From contig JAEEIQ010000089.1 of assembly GCA_016281435.1 (NCBI GenBank), positions 1 to 14,492 on the forward strand: a stretch of 14,492 nucleotides of DNA, given 5' to 3'. Each line of letters starts with the position of its first letter. Positions within the stretch are counted from its first letter, which is position 1. Below the pieces are notes generated by a model. The model saw only the letters and a list, made by a program, of their open reading frames with translations. It had not been told where the DNA came from and made no database searches. Positions 7,434-14,002 of this stretch are shown piece after piece. A program made the position numbers and the translations under genes. This stretch comes from Bacteroidales bacterium (GTDB lineage Bacteria; Bacteroidota; Bacteroidia; Bacteroidales; UBA932).

Positions 7434-7846
7434 CACCTCTTTACGCTCAGGACCACGATTACTCCAGCTTCAACGTGCTGGCCGTGGATGACATTCCCCT
7501 CAACCTCGTGCTTGTCCAGAAGATGCTGATGCGTTTCAATTTCAACATACGCACGGCTTCCGGCGGACAGGCTGCCCTCGATGCTGTCGCCGCGCAGAAG
7601 CCCGACCTCATCCTGCTGGATCTCATGATGCCCGGAATAGACGGATTCGAAGTCATCAGGCGCCTCAAAGAGAATCCCGAGACTGCCGATATCCGCATAG
7701 TTATCCTGAGCGCCCTCAATTCCAACGAGGACGTAGTGCGGGGCTTCAGCCTGGGGGCTGACGATTTCATCATGAAGCCCATCATCATGGAGAAGCTCCT
7801 CACCTCCGTAATCACGCAGATCCAGATAGTCCAGGCCAGACGGTAA
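7430..7846 (+). CDS. Receiver-only response regulator (CheY-like)
   Basis: This 138-residue protein is a single REC domain with no output domain. The acidic pocket is at D20-D21 (VDD), the phospho-acceptor is Asp64 in LLDLMMPG, the switch residue is Ser94 (ILSA), and the conserved Lys is Lys116 in MKP. All active-site residues are present. About 14 residues precede the first strand. Its ATG overlaps the stop of the upstream gene as ATGA at 7430-7433, and its TAA overlaps the next ATG as TAATG. Stand-alone receivers usually act by protein-protein contact or pass phosphate to another carrier. No histidine phosphotransfer protein or DNA-binding regulator is visible in the operon, so the final output is either elsewhere in the genome or is one of the membrane proteins encoded next to it. 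Confidence 0.92.
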   Translation: MTPLYAQDHDYSSFNVLAVDDIPLNLVLVQKMLMRFNFNIRTASGGQAALDAVAAQKPDLILLDLMMPGIDGFEVIRRLKENPETADIRIVILSALNSNEDVVRGFSLGADDFIMKPIIMEKLLTSVITQIQIVQARR

Positions 7847-9162
7847 TGCGACGCAAACTGCTGCTCTGCCTCATCATGGCAGTCACGGCCTGCCTTCTGT
7901 CCGACGCCCAGATAGTAAACCGCCTGCGCGTGGACCAGAAGACCTTTATCCGCTATGCTTACGGCCGCATGCAGCAGTTCAACCCCGACAACCTCGCCAT
8001 TGCCGATTCGATCTATGCGATAGGGGTGCGCAAGGATGATTTCCGCTACAAGTGCCTTGCACTTTCGCTGGAAATGCCCGTGCGATACGCCCTGCACGAG
8101 TATGCCCGCATGGATTCGACCGTGGTGGAGATGAAGGGCATGCTTGGCGGAAAGATCGCCATGCACGACTTTTATTTCCCTTTCCTGCACGAGTATTGCG
8201 AGTTCCTGGTCCATCTGGGCAGGGCTCCGGAAGCGATGCTCCTGGCGCGTGAGATGGGCCGCCTTTCCTCCATCGAGAAGCGCCCGTCCGGAAAGATGTA
8301 TTCCTACCGCATCATCGGGCTTATCCACAGCTCCCGCGAGAACCATCACCTTGCCATCCGCAATCTCGAAGAGGCGGTGACCTTCTGCCGCGCCGCACGC
8401 GCCGAGCAGGACCTGCCGAACCTCTATATCCTCCTTTCGCAGGAGTGCGTGAAGACGGGGGACTTCGCGAAGGCGGAGGAATATGTGGCCAAGGCGGAAG
8501 AATATGAGCGTTTCTTCCCGACAATAGGTATCAAGGCCGGAATGACACGGGCCTTCATCTATTCGGCGAAAGGGGATTGGGAAGCATTCAGGGAGACATA
8601 TGAGTCCTTGCTTGGAAACCCTTTGTACACCATGCAGGCCGATGCGGATTCCCGTCATGTCCTGGACATCGGTTATCTTCGCTCCCGGGGGCTTCTGGCC
8701 CGGGCGCTGGCCGTTGCCGATTCCCTCGGGACCGCACGCGGGCAGATGGAGCAGAAGCACGGACTATATGCAGAGATGGGATCGTACCGGCAGGCCTACG
8801 GCGAGCTTTCGCATTTGATGAGCGACAAGGACTCCGTCTATATCAAGGTCCAGAACGAAGACCTGGCCATCCTGGACGCCGAGATGCACAACGCCCAGTT
8901 GCGCGAAGAGACGCAGATGCTCAGGGCCCGCAGCAGGCAGTCCGTGCTGCTGGGATTCCTCGTGATGTTTGCGATAGCCTTCTTCGCCATCCTGCTCAGC
9001 CAGTGGAAGCTGCGCCAGAACCTGGAAGAGATGCGCCTGCGCAATTCCCAGATGCTTGCTTCGCGGCGTGCCTTCCAGAAGGCGATGGACGCGAAGGAAG
9101 CCGAGAACCAGTATAAGATAAAGATCCTGCAGAACCGCAAGACAAACATGCTCAGATTATGA
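7846..9162 (+). CDS. TPR-containing membrane protein ending in a cytoplasmic coiled coil, without a kinase domain
   Basis: The 438-residue product has an N-terminal signal (residues 1-21), a periplasmic region of TPR-like helix pairs, one membrane helix at about 366-384, and a charged cytoplasmic helix of 54 residues that looks like a coiled coil. VTAC at 13-16 could also be read as a lipobox. TPR-like pairs are clearest at about 150-215 (for example GKMYSYRIIGLIHSS and DFAKAEEYVAKAEEY). The architecture is that of a Bacteroidales TPR sensor kinase up to the signalling helix, but it ends with KTNMLRL, about where an H box would begin. It is more distant from the other two sensors than they are from each other. 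Its ATG overlaps the receiver stop by one base, and its own TGA overlaps the next ATG. A cytoplasmic tail able to contact the receiver or kinase is plausible but unproven. Confidence 0.8.
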   Translation: MRRKLLLCLIMAVTACLLSDAQIVNRLRVDQKTFIRYAYGRMQQFNPDNLAIADSIYAIGVRKDDFRYKCLALSLEMPVRYALHEYARMDSTVVEMKGMLGGKIAMHDFYFPFLHEYCEFLVHLGRAPEAMLLAREMGRLSSIEKRPSGKMYSYRIIGLIHSSRENHHLAIRNLEEAVTFCRAARAEQDLPNLYILLSQECVKTGDFAKAEEYVAKAEEYERFFPTIGIKAGMTRAFIYSAKGDWEAFRETYESLLGNPLYTMQADADSRHVLDIGYLRSRGLLARALAVADSLGTARGQMEQKHGLYAEMGSYRQAYGELSHLMSDKDSVYIKVQNEDLAILDAEMHNAQLREETQMLRARSRQSVLLGFLVMFAIAFFAILLSQWKLRQNLEEMRLRNSQMLASRRAFQKAMDAKEAENQYKIKILQNRKTNMLRL

Positions 9163-9581
9163 TAGTCAAAGATTTGTTCAAATACCACGCCAGCGAACTG
9201 GTCGCGCTGGTGATCTTCCTCGCCGGCTCGGTCCTCGGCATGCTGGGGCTGATCCAGTCAGTCCCTCTCGCCGTAGGGATACTCGGGATAGTCATCCTCG
9301 CCAGCGGACTTTTTTACTTTTGCATCCGTTATACTTCCGAAAAAGTATACAAGCAGTACTACAAGGACAGCTATGAAATCGAGCACGATACGATAGAGGA
9401 GGAAATCCGCAAATCCATGGTATATCACCGCTACCAGGAGGCCGTGCTGGGCCGCTACGAAAGCGCCTGCCGCGACCTCGGCCTGGTGGACGAGCAGAAA
9501 GACTGGCTGCTCGACCTGCTGATGCAGGAAAAGGACAAAGTCGACGAGGAACTCAAATCCCAGGGCGGCGGACACATCTAG
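9159..9581 (+). CDS. Small protein with two membrane helices and a cytoplasmic helical tail, function unknown
   Basis: The 140-residue product has two adjacent hydrophobic helices, about 12-34 and 36-57, joined by a very short turn, then a charged helical region (58-140) rich in Glu, Lys and Tyr, predicted cytoplasmic. I recognise no family. It starts at an ATG that overlaps the stop of the TPR gene (ATGA, 9159-9162), so it belongs to the same operon and is its last gene. It ends in TAG nine bases before the stop codon of the convergent GH3 gene. It could be an accessory subunit that positions the receptors or receives the signal from the response regulator. This is a guess from position. Confidence 0.75.
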   Translation: MIVKDLFKYHASELVALVIFLAGSVLGMLGLIQSVPLAVGILGIVILASGLFYFCIRYTSEKVYKQYYKDSYEIEHDTIEEEIRKSMVYHRYQEAVLGRYESACRDLGLVDEQKDWLLDLLMQEKDKVDEELKSQGGGHI

Positions 9582-9590
9582 GATCCGGGA

Positions 9591-11897
9591 TTACCGGCCA
9601 GTGTATGCCGCGGTCTGACGGCAGACGACATCGGCGCTGGAGCGCCCTATCATGAATTCGAAGTCACCGGGCTCGGTGACTTTTTTCATTTCGGCATTCC
9701 AGAGGGCAAGGTCTTCGGGAGAGACGTGGAAAGTCACCGTCTCGGACTGACCTTTCTTCAGGGAAATCTTTTTGAATCCCTTCAGTTGCATTACGGGAGT
9801 CGTCACCGAACTGATAAGGTCGTTGACATAAAGCTGGACTACTTCCTTGCCGTCCCTGTTCCCTGTATTGGTCACCTTGACTTTGATATCCAGGCCTTCC
9901 TGGCCGAAGGAGGGGGAAGACAGGGTCATGCCGGAGTATTCGAAACTGGTGTATGACAGGCCGTGTCCGAAGGCGTAAAGGGGGTCGGGGGAGGAGAAAA
10001 CGTAGTCGCGTCCCGGTTTCTCCGGCGTGCCGGGTTCGAGATTTATGCCCTTTGCGGAGGGCTTGTGGTCGTACCACGCGGGAAGATGCCCGGTGCTCTG
10101 GGGGAAGCCGCAGCACAGCCGTCCGGATGGATTGACATCCCCGAAGAGTATGCCCGCGACCGAGGCTCCGCCTTGCTCCCCGGGGTACCATGCTTCGAGG
10201 ATGGCGGGGATGTTCTTCTTCTCCCAGTCTATGGTCCACGGACGGCCGTGGACAAGGACGAGGACTATGGGCTTGCCTGTTTCCTTCAGGGCCTGGAGCA
10301 GTTCCCTTTGCACGCCGGGTGGATTGATGTCCGTGAGGTCGTAGGCTTCCCCGCAGGTGAAGGGATCATCGGGCTCGTTCCGCCCGAGGCCCTTGCCCCA
10401 GCCGAGGGTGGAGAAGACTACACTTGTGCCGCCTAGGACGCAGACCACTGCGTCGCTCTGCCGTGCCGCCTCGACAGCTTCGCCGAATCCGTCTTTCGAA
10501 AGGCCGCAGATGCTGCAGCCCTTCGCATAACGTACCTTGACCTTCTTCCCGACAGCCGCCTTGATGCCTTGCAGGATGGTGATTCCGGTGCTGTTGTCCC
10601 TTGTGCAGGAGTAGTCGCCGTACTGGACCTGGTCGGCGTTGGGGCCTATTACGGCAATGCTCCTGATCTTCTTCCGGTCGAGTGGAAGAAGGCTGCCTTC
10701 ATTCTGCAGCAGGACCATGGATTCGTCGGCTACCTTTCTCGCAAGGGCTATGTGTTCAGGAGTATGGACGCTGCCGGCCAGCTTTTCCGGATCCGCCAGG
10801 GGCTTTTCGAACAGCCCGGCACGGAATTTCACGGCAAGTATCCTGCGGACGGCTTCGTCGATTACGGCCTCGTCGATAAGGCCTTCGCTGACCGATCGGG
10901 CAAGGTTCAGGTAGCATCTCGGCCTTGCTGCTTCGAGATCCATACCGGCCTTGAGGGCCATTATTCCCGCTTCGTCGTAATCCTTTGCCGTTTTGTGGAA
11001 GGATGATATCTTATAGATTCCGCCGTAGTCTGAGAAGGTGTAGCCCTTGAATTTCCATTCGTTCCGCAGGACTTCTGTGAGGAGCCAGCGGTTCGCGTGA
11101 GCGGGGATTCCGTCGATTTCGTTGTAGGAGGGCATCACGCTGTAGATATTGGCATCTTTGACGGCCATTTCGAAAGGTACCAGCTGAAGCGAACGGAGTT
11201 CCCTCTCCCCGAGCGAGGCGGGGCCTGTATTGATGCCTCCGAGCGGTTGGCTGTATCCTGCGAAATGCTTTGCCGTGCACATGATTTTCCCCTCCGGAAT
11301 GCCCTTGAGGGTCTCTTCTTTCGGGCCCTGGAGCCCGGTGACGAAGGCGCTTCCTATCGTTCCGGCAAGAAGCGGATCTTCCGAGTAGCACTCTTCATTC
11401 CGGCCGTACCTGGGTTCGCGGATGAGGTCGAAGAGGGGAGATAGGGCCTGGTCCATCCCGGCCGCGGATGCTTCTTCCGCTATGGCTTCCGCCATGCTGC
11501 GGATCAGGTCTGGATTCCATGTGCTTCCCTGGGATATGGCCTGCGGGAAGATGGTCGTTCCGGATGCGAGAAGCCCGTGCAGGCACTCGCAGACCACGAT
11601 GGGAGGGATGCCCAGGCGGGTGCCGCTGAACGCGTGTTTTTTCGCTGCGACGGCCTCGCCGGTTATGGTCCTGATATCGGTGATGGTGATGTCACAGACC
11701 CCGTAGTTCGATTTTTCCCGGGGATAATTCCTCAGCCCCGTCATTGAGATCTGGTCGATCTTTTCTTGCAGTGTCATGCGGGAGAGCAAGTCTTCCACAC
11801 GGTCTTCAATGCTTGCGGAAGGGTCTTTGTAAAGCTGCGCGTGAGCGGCGACGGAGCCGGAGAGCAGCGTCATCAGGACAAGAACGGTACGTTTCAT
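9591..11897 (-). CDS. Secreted glycoside hydrolase family 3 (beta-glucosidase/beta-xylosidase type)
   Basis: This 768-residue enzyme should hydrolyse terminal beta-linked sugars from oligosaccharides in the periplasm or outside the cell. It has a signal peptide (AHA before Q21). The GH3 N-terminal barrel shows ECLHG at about 104-108, KHFAGY at 210-215 and the nucleophile Asp290 in FSDYGG. The alpha/beta sandwich domain contains GEAYDLTD, where Glu517 is the likely acid/base by position. A C-terminal fibronectin-III-like domain (about 650-765) includes KEVVQLYVND and PGDFEFMIG. Length and domain order are normal for three-domain GH3 enzymes. Substrate cannot be fixed from sequence; beta-glucosidase and beta-xylosidase are both possible. 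It follows the CNNM gene by nine bases and probably shares its transcript. Its 3' end carries the opposing operon's terminator without breaking the reading frame. Confidence 0.93.
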   Translation of the reverse strand: MKRTVLVLMTLLSGSVAAHAQLYKDPSASIEDRVEDLLSRMTLQEKIDQISMTGLRNYPREKSNYGVCDITITDIRTITGEAVAAKKHAFSGTRLGIPPIVVCECLHGLLASGTTIFPQAISQGSTWNPDLIRSMAEAIAEEASAAGMDQALSPLFDLIREPRYGRNEECYSEDPLLAGTIGSAFVTGLQGPKEETLKGIPEGKIMCTAKHFAGYSQPLGGINTGPASLGERELRSLQLVPFEMAVKDANIYSVMPSYNEIDGIPAHANRWLLTEVLRNEWKFKGYTFSDYGGIYKISSFHKTAKDYDEAGIMALKAGMDLEAARPRCYLNLARSVSEGLIDEAVIDEAVRRILAVKFRAGLFEKPLADPEKLAGSVHTPEHIALARKVADESMVLLQNEGSLLPLDRKKIRSIAVIGPNADQVQYGDYSCTRDNSTGITILQGIKAAVGKKVKVRYAKGCSICGLSKDGFGEAVEAARQSDAVVCVLGGTSVVFSTLGWGKGLGRNEPDDPFTCGEAYDLTDINPPGVQRELLQALKETGKPIVLVLVHGRPWTIDWEKKNIPAILEAWYPGEQGGASVAGILFGDVNPSGRLCCGFPQSTGHLPAWYDHKPSAKGINLEPGTPEKPGRDYVFSSPDPLYAFGHGLSYTSFEYSGMTLSSPSFGQEGLDIKVKVTNTGNRDGKEVVQLYVNDLISSVTTPVMQLKGFKKISLKKGQSETVTFHVSPEDLALWNAEMKKVTEPGDFEFMIGRSSADVVCRQTAAYTGR
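9661..9686 (+). terminator. Intrinsic terminator of the signalling operon, inside the convergent GH3 gene
   Basis: GTCACCG at 9663-9669 and CGGTGAC at 9674-9680 form a perfect seven-pair stem around GGCT. AA at 9661-9662 can pair with the first two of six T residues (9681-9686). This is a strong rho-independent terminator for + strand transcripts, 80 bases after the last operon gene. The same bases encode residues K738 to F746 of the GH3 enzyme on the other strand. Confidence 0.8.
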
Positions 11898-11906
11898 ATC
11901 GACGGG

Positions 11907-12956
11907 CTATTTGGTTTTCTTCTTGCTTGCTGCGGCCTTCATTTTCTTCCATTTCTCGACGGCGAGCTGCTGCATGTCCACGACGACGTCGCGCTCGTCC
12001 ACTATTTCGTCTCCGAGGACGGTCTCGATGACGTCTTCCATAGTGATGATGCCCTGGAAGGTGCCGTATTCGTTTATGATTATGGCGAGCTGCTCTTTCT
12101 TTTCGAGCATCTCGTTCCATATTTCGGCGATGGGGGTTTCTTCCTGGAAACTCTCGACTTCGCGGCGTATGTCGCCGAGGCGCGTGTCGAACTTGTCTTC
12201 GGCCATCAGCTGAAGGGCTTCGATGCGCAGGATGTACCCGGTAATGTACTCGTCATTCTCGGCATAGACCGGGATGCGGCTGTGGTGCAGGAAACGGCGG
12301 TCCTTGTAGAAGGATTTTATGGTCATCGACTCGGGCGCGATGGCAGCCACCACCCGGGGCGTCATCGCCTGCCCGGCCGTGATCTCATCGATGTTGATGA
12401 GGTTCTGGATGATTTCGTTCTCGTCCTCGTCAAGCTCGCCCGACTCTTCGGCGACGTCCGCCATGGCCCCGACTTCCTCGCGGGAGATCGAAGTGTCCTG
12501 GCTCTTCGGGGTTATGCGCTTCTGTATCCATTCGACGCATACGACGATGGGCCAGAGGCAGATTATCAGAAGATGTATCATCGAGGCCGCAAAGCCCATC
12601 AGTGACTTCCAGTGGGAGGTGCCGATGGTCTTCGGGACGATTTCGGCAAAGATGAGGATAAGTATGGTCATGACGGCCGAGACAAGCCCGAACCATGCGG
12701 AACCGAACACGATGGTGGCCTGACGGCCGACCCCTGCCGCTCCGATCGTGTTTGCTATCGTGTTGAGGGAGAGGATGGCGGCTATGGCTTTCGAAGGATC
12801 TGTCTTGTAGGCCTTCATCCTCCTGGCGGGCCTGTACCCTTCCTCCTCGCGGAGTGTGATGTATGAGATGGGCGTACTCATCAGAGTCGCCTCCAGGACC
12901 GAGCACAGGAAGGAAACCGCAAGCGCGAAGAACAAGAATAGCAATAAAGCTGTCAT
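11907..12956 (-). CDS. CNNM/CorC-type (DUF21 plus CBS pair) membrane protein, hemolysin family
   Basis: The 349-residue protein has an N-terminal transmembrane DUF21/CNNM domain (about 1-150, with SVLEATLMS near residue 18 and the family motif AEIVPKTIG near 103-111). A cytoplasmic pair of CBS domains follows (about 200-330, with MTPRVVA and IINEYGTFQGIITMEDVIETVLGDE), then a Lys-rich tail. The extra C-terminal CorC_HlyC domain of many relatives is absent. Family members are linked to magnesium or cobalt efflux, and CBS pairs bind adenine nucleotides; the old name hemolysin is not a supported function here. The start at 12956 gives a hydrophobic first helix at once. It ends in TAG, and GH3 begins nine bases later in the same reading frame, so a readthrough product is formally possible but would bury a signal peptide. 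Confidence 0.9.
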   Translation of the reverse strand: MTALLLFLFFALAVSFLCSVLEATLMSTPISYITLREEEGYRPARRMKAYKTDPSKAIAAILSLNTIANTIGAAGVGRQATIVFGSAWFGLVSAVMTILILIFAEIVPKTIGTSHWKSLMGFAASMIHLLIICLWPIVVCVEWIQKRITPKSQDTSISREEVGAMADVAEESGELDEDENEIIQNLINIDEITAGQAMTPRVVAAIAPESMTIKSFYKDRRFLHHSRIPVYAENDEYITGYILRIEALQLMAEDKFDTRLGDIRREVESFQEETPIAEIWNEMLEKKEQLAIIINEYGTFQGIITMEDVIETVLGDEIVDERDVVVDMQQLAVEKWKKMKAAASKKKTK

Positions 12957-12961
12957 AGACT

Positions 12962-12970
12962 ACAAATTTA
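12962..12970 (-). promoter_or_regulatory. Candidate -7 promoter element for the CNNM-GH3 unit
   Basis: On the - strand, TAAATTTGT (12970 down to 12962) matches TAnnTTTGY. No good TTTG was found 19-21 bases upstream. Only five to six bases separate the motif from the ATG at 12956, so transcription would start at or beside the start codon, implying a very short or absent leader. This is a single-motif match in an AT-rich spacer. Confidence 0.4.
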
Positions 12971-12984
12971 ATGGTTTTCTTGTA

Positions 12985-12992
12985 TATCTTTG
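12985..12992 (+). promoter_or_regulatory. Candidate -7 promoter element for the EamA transporter gene
   Basis: TATCTTTG at 12985-12992 matches TAnnTTTG and is the same octamer as in the signalling-operon promoter, though the following base is A rather than a pyrimidine. A clear upstream TTTG is missing (TTTA at 12967-12970). The spacing to the ATG at 13011 would allow a leader of roughly 10-15 bases. It also argues against the TTG start at 12990, which overlaps it. Confidence 0.5.
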
Positions 12993-13010
12993 AATACTTT
13001 TTTTCAGAGT

Positions 13011-13949
13011 ATGCCGTATTTGGGTGAAATAATATCTCTTGCGGTGGCCTTTTCGTGGACGGCGACGGCCCTGCTTGCCGATCTGGCAAGCCACAGGATA
13101 GGGGCCCAGACCTTGAATTTCATCCGCATGGTCCTTTCCCTTCTGCTGCTTGCCGCGCTCCTCTGGATAGTGACCGGACATCCCTATCCCGCCTATGCAG
13201 ATGGCCAGGCGTGGTTCTGGCTCGCCATGAGCGGGCTAGTCGGCTATGTTTTCGGAGATTTCTGCCTCTTCAATTCATATATGGTGATGGGTTCCCGCTT
13301 CGGGCAGCTGTTCATGACCCTTGCTCCTCCGGTTTCCGGGATTGCCGGGTACTTCCTGCTCGGGGAACAGCTCGGCTGGAAATCCTGGATAGCCATGGCC
13401 GTGACCCTCGCCGGAATAGCAATGACGATACTGGTCCGCGGAGGCGGGGGCGGTGTCAAACTGAATCTGCCCTGGAAAGGTGTCCTTCTCGGGATCGGCG
13501 CCGGAATCGGACAGGGACTCGGGCTCGTTCTCAGCAAGATAGGCCTTGATTGCTACGCCGCTGCCCTGCCGGCGGAAGTTCCTGCCTCGATGGGGACCAT
13601 GCTGCCTTTCGCCGGGACGTTCATCCGCGCCGTCTTCGGAATGGCCGGCTTCGCCCTCGTGCTGCTTCTGCAGAAGGACTTTGGAAGCGTCGGCAGGGCG
13701 TTCAAGGACGGCAAGGGCATGAAATACGCCTTCCTGACCACGATGTTCGGCCCTTTCCTCGGCGTTTCGCTGTCCCTTATGGCCGTGCAATACGCAAAGG
13801 CCGGAATCGCCTCCACCCTTATGGCCCTCACCCCGGTCCTGATAATTCTCCCGTACTCCATCATATATAAGCAGAAAGTGCGTCTGAAGGAGGTCATCGG
13901 CACGCTCGTGACGGTGGCGGGAGTCGCGCTGTTCTTCCTTCTAACTTAA
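13011..13949 (+). CDS. EamA/DMT-family transporter with ten predicted membrane helices
   Basis: The 312-residue inner-membrane protein shows two tandem EamA repeats of about five helices each (roughly 1-140 and 155-310), joined by a cytoplasmic loop with five consecutive Gly residues near 144-148. The first repeat ends with the typical LGEQLGWKSWIAMAVTLAGIAM pattern, and the second ends similarly with a helix starting near KEVIGTLVTVAGVALF. Drug/metabolite transporters of this type export amino acids, metabolites or nucleotide sugars; the substrate here cannot be predicted. ATG 13011 is preferred to TTG 12990, which lies within the candidate promoter. The gene is divergent from the CNNM gene, with a 54-base spacer. 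No defects are seen. Confidence 0.92.
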   Translation: MPYLGEIISLAVAFSWTATALLADLASHRIGAQTLNFIRMVLSLLLLAALLWIVTGHPYPAYADGQAWFWLAMSGLVGYVFGDFCLFNSYMVMGSRFGQLFMTLAPPVSGIAGYFLLGEQLGWKSWIAMAVTLAGIAMTILVRGGGGGVKLNLPWKGVLLGIGAGIGQGLGLVLSKIGLDCYAAALPAEVPASMGTMLPFAGTFIRAVFGMAGFALVLLLQKDFGSVGRAFKDGKGMKYAFLTTMFGPFLGVSLSLMAVQYAKAGIASTLMALTPVLIILPYSIIYKQKVRLKEVIGTLVTVAGVALFFLLT

Positions 13950-13964
13950 CATAATATTAGTCGA

Positions 13965-13986
13965 CCTTGCGTCATTTTACGCAAGG
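13965..13986. repeat. Inverted repeat (hairpin) between the EamA gene and the next gene
   Basis: CCTTGCGT at 13965-13972 is the reverse complement of ACGCAAGG at 13979-13986, with a six-base loop CATTTT. There is no T run on either strand after the stem, so it is not a standard intrinsic terminator. It lies 16 bases after the transporter stop and 17 bases before the next ATG, and could be a weak terminator, an RNA processing site or an operator. I saw no Bacteroidota promoter motif in this spacer. Confidence 0.5.
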
Positions 13987-14002
13987 CTAAACAAGTAAAG
14001 AT

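Noticed and set aside
7846..7894. Reading the second TPR protein as a lipoprotein because of VTAC at residues 13-16
   Set aside because: The hydrophobic core continues past the Cys and a type I cleavage site (SDA before Gln) fits as well; the protein also has its own membrane helix. It is left as ambiguous.
9633..9646. GGCGC-TGGA-GCGCC hairpin near the GH3 3' end
   Set aside because: It is a short stem with no T run on either strand, inside coding sequence; the hairpin at 9661-9686 is a far better terminator.
11895..11909. CNNM-GH3 readthrough fusion (same frame, separated by TAG and three codons)
   Set aside because: A fusion would place a cleavable signal peptide inside the protein and a periplasmic enzyme after cytoplasmic CBS domains. 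The shared frame has a one-in-three chance of occurring by accident.
11766..12605. 279-codon open frame on the + strand opposite the GH3 start and CNNM gene
   Set aside because: It spans the junction of two well-supported - strand genes and has no domain-like sequence, so it is a shadow frame.
12990..13010. TTG start seven codons upstream for the EamA transporter
   Set aside because: It overlaps the candidate -7 element; the ATG at 13011 gives a normal N-terminal membrane helix.
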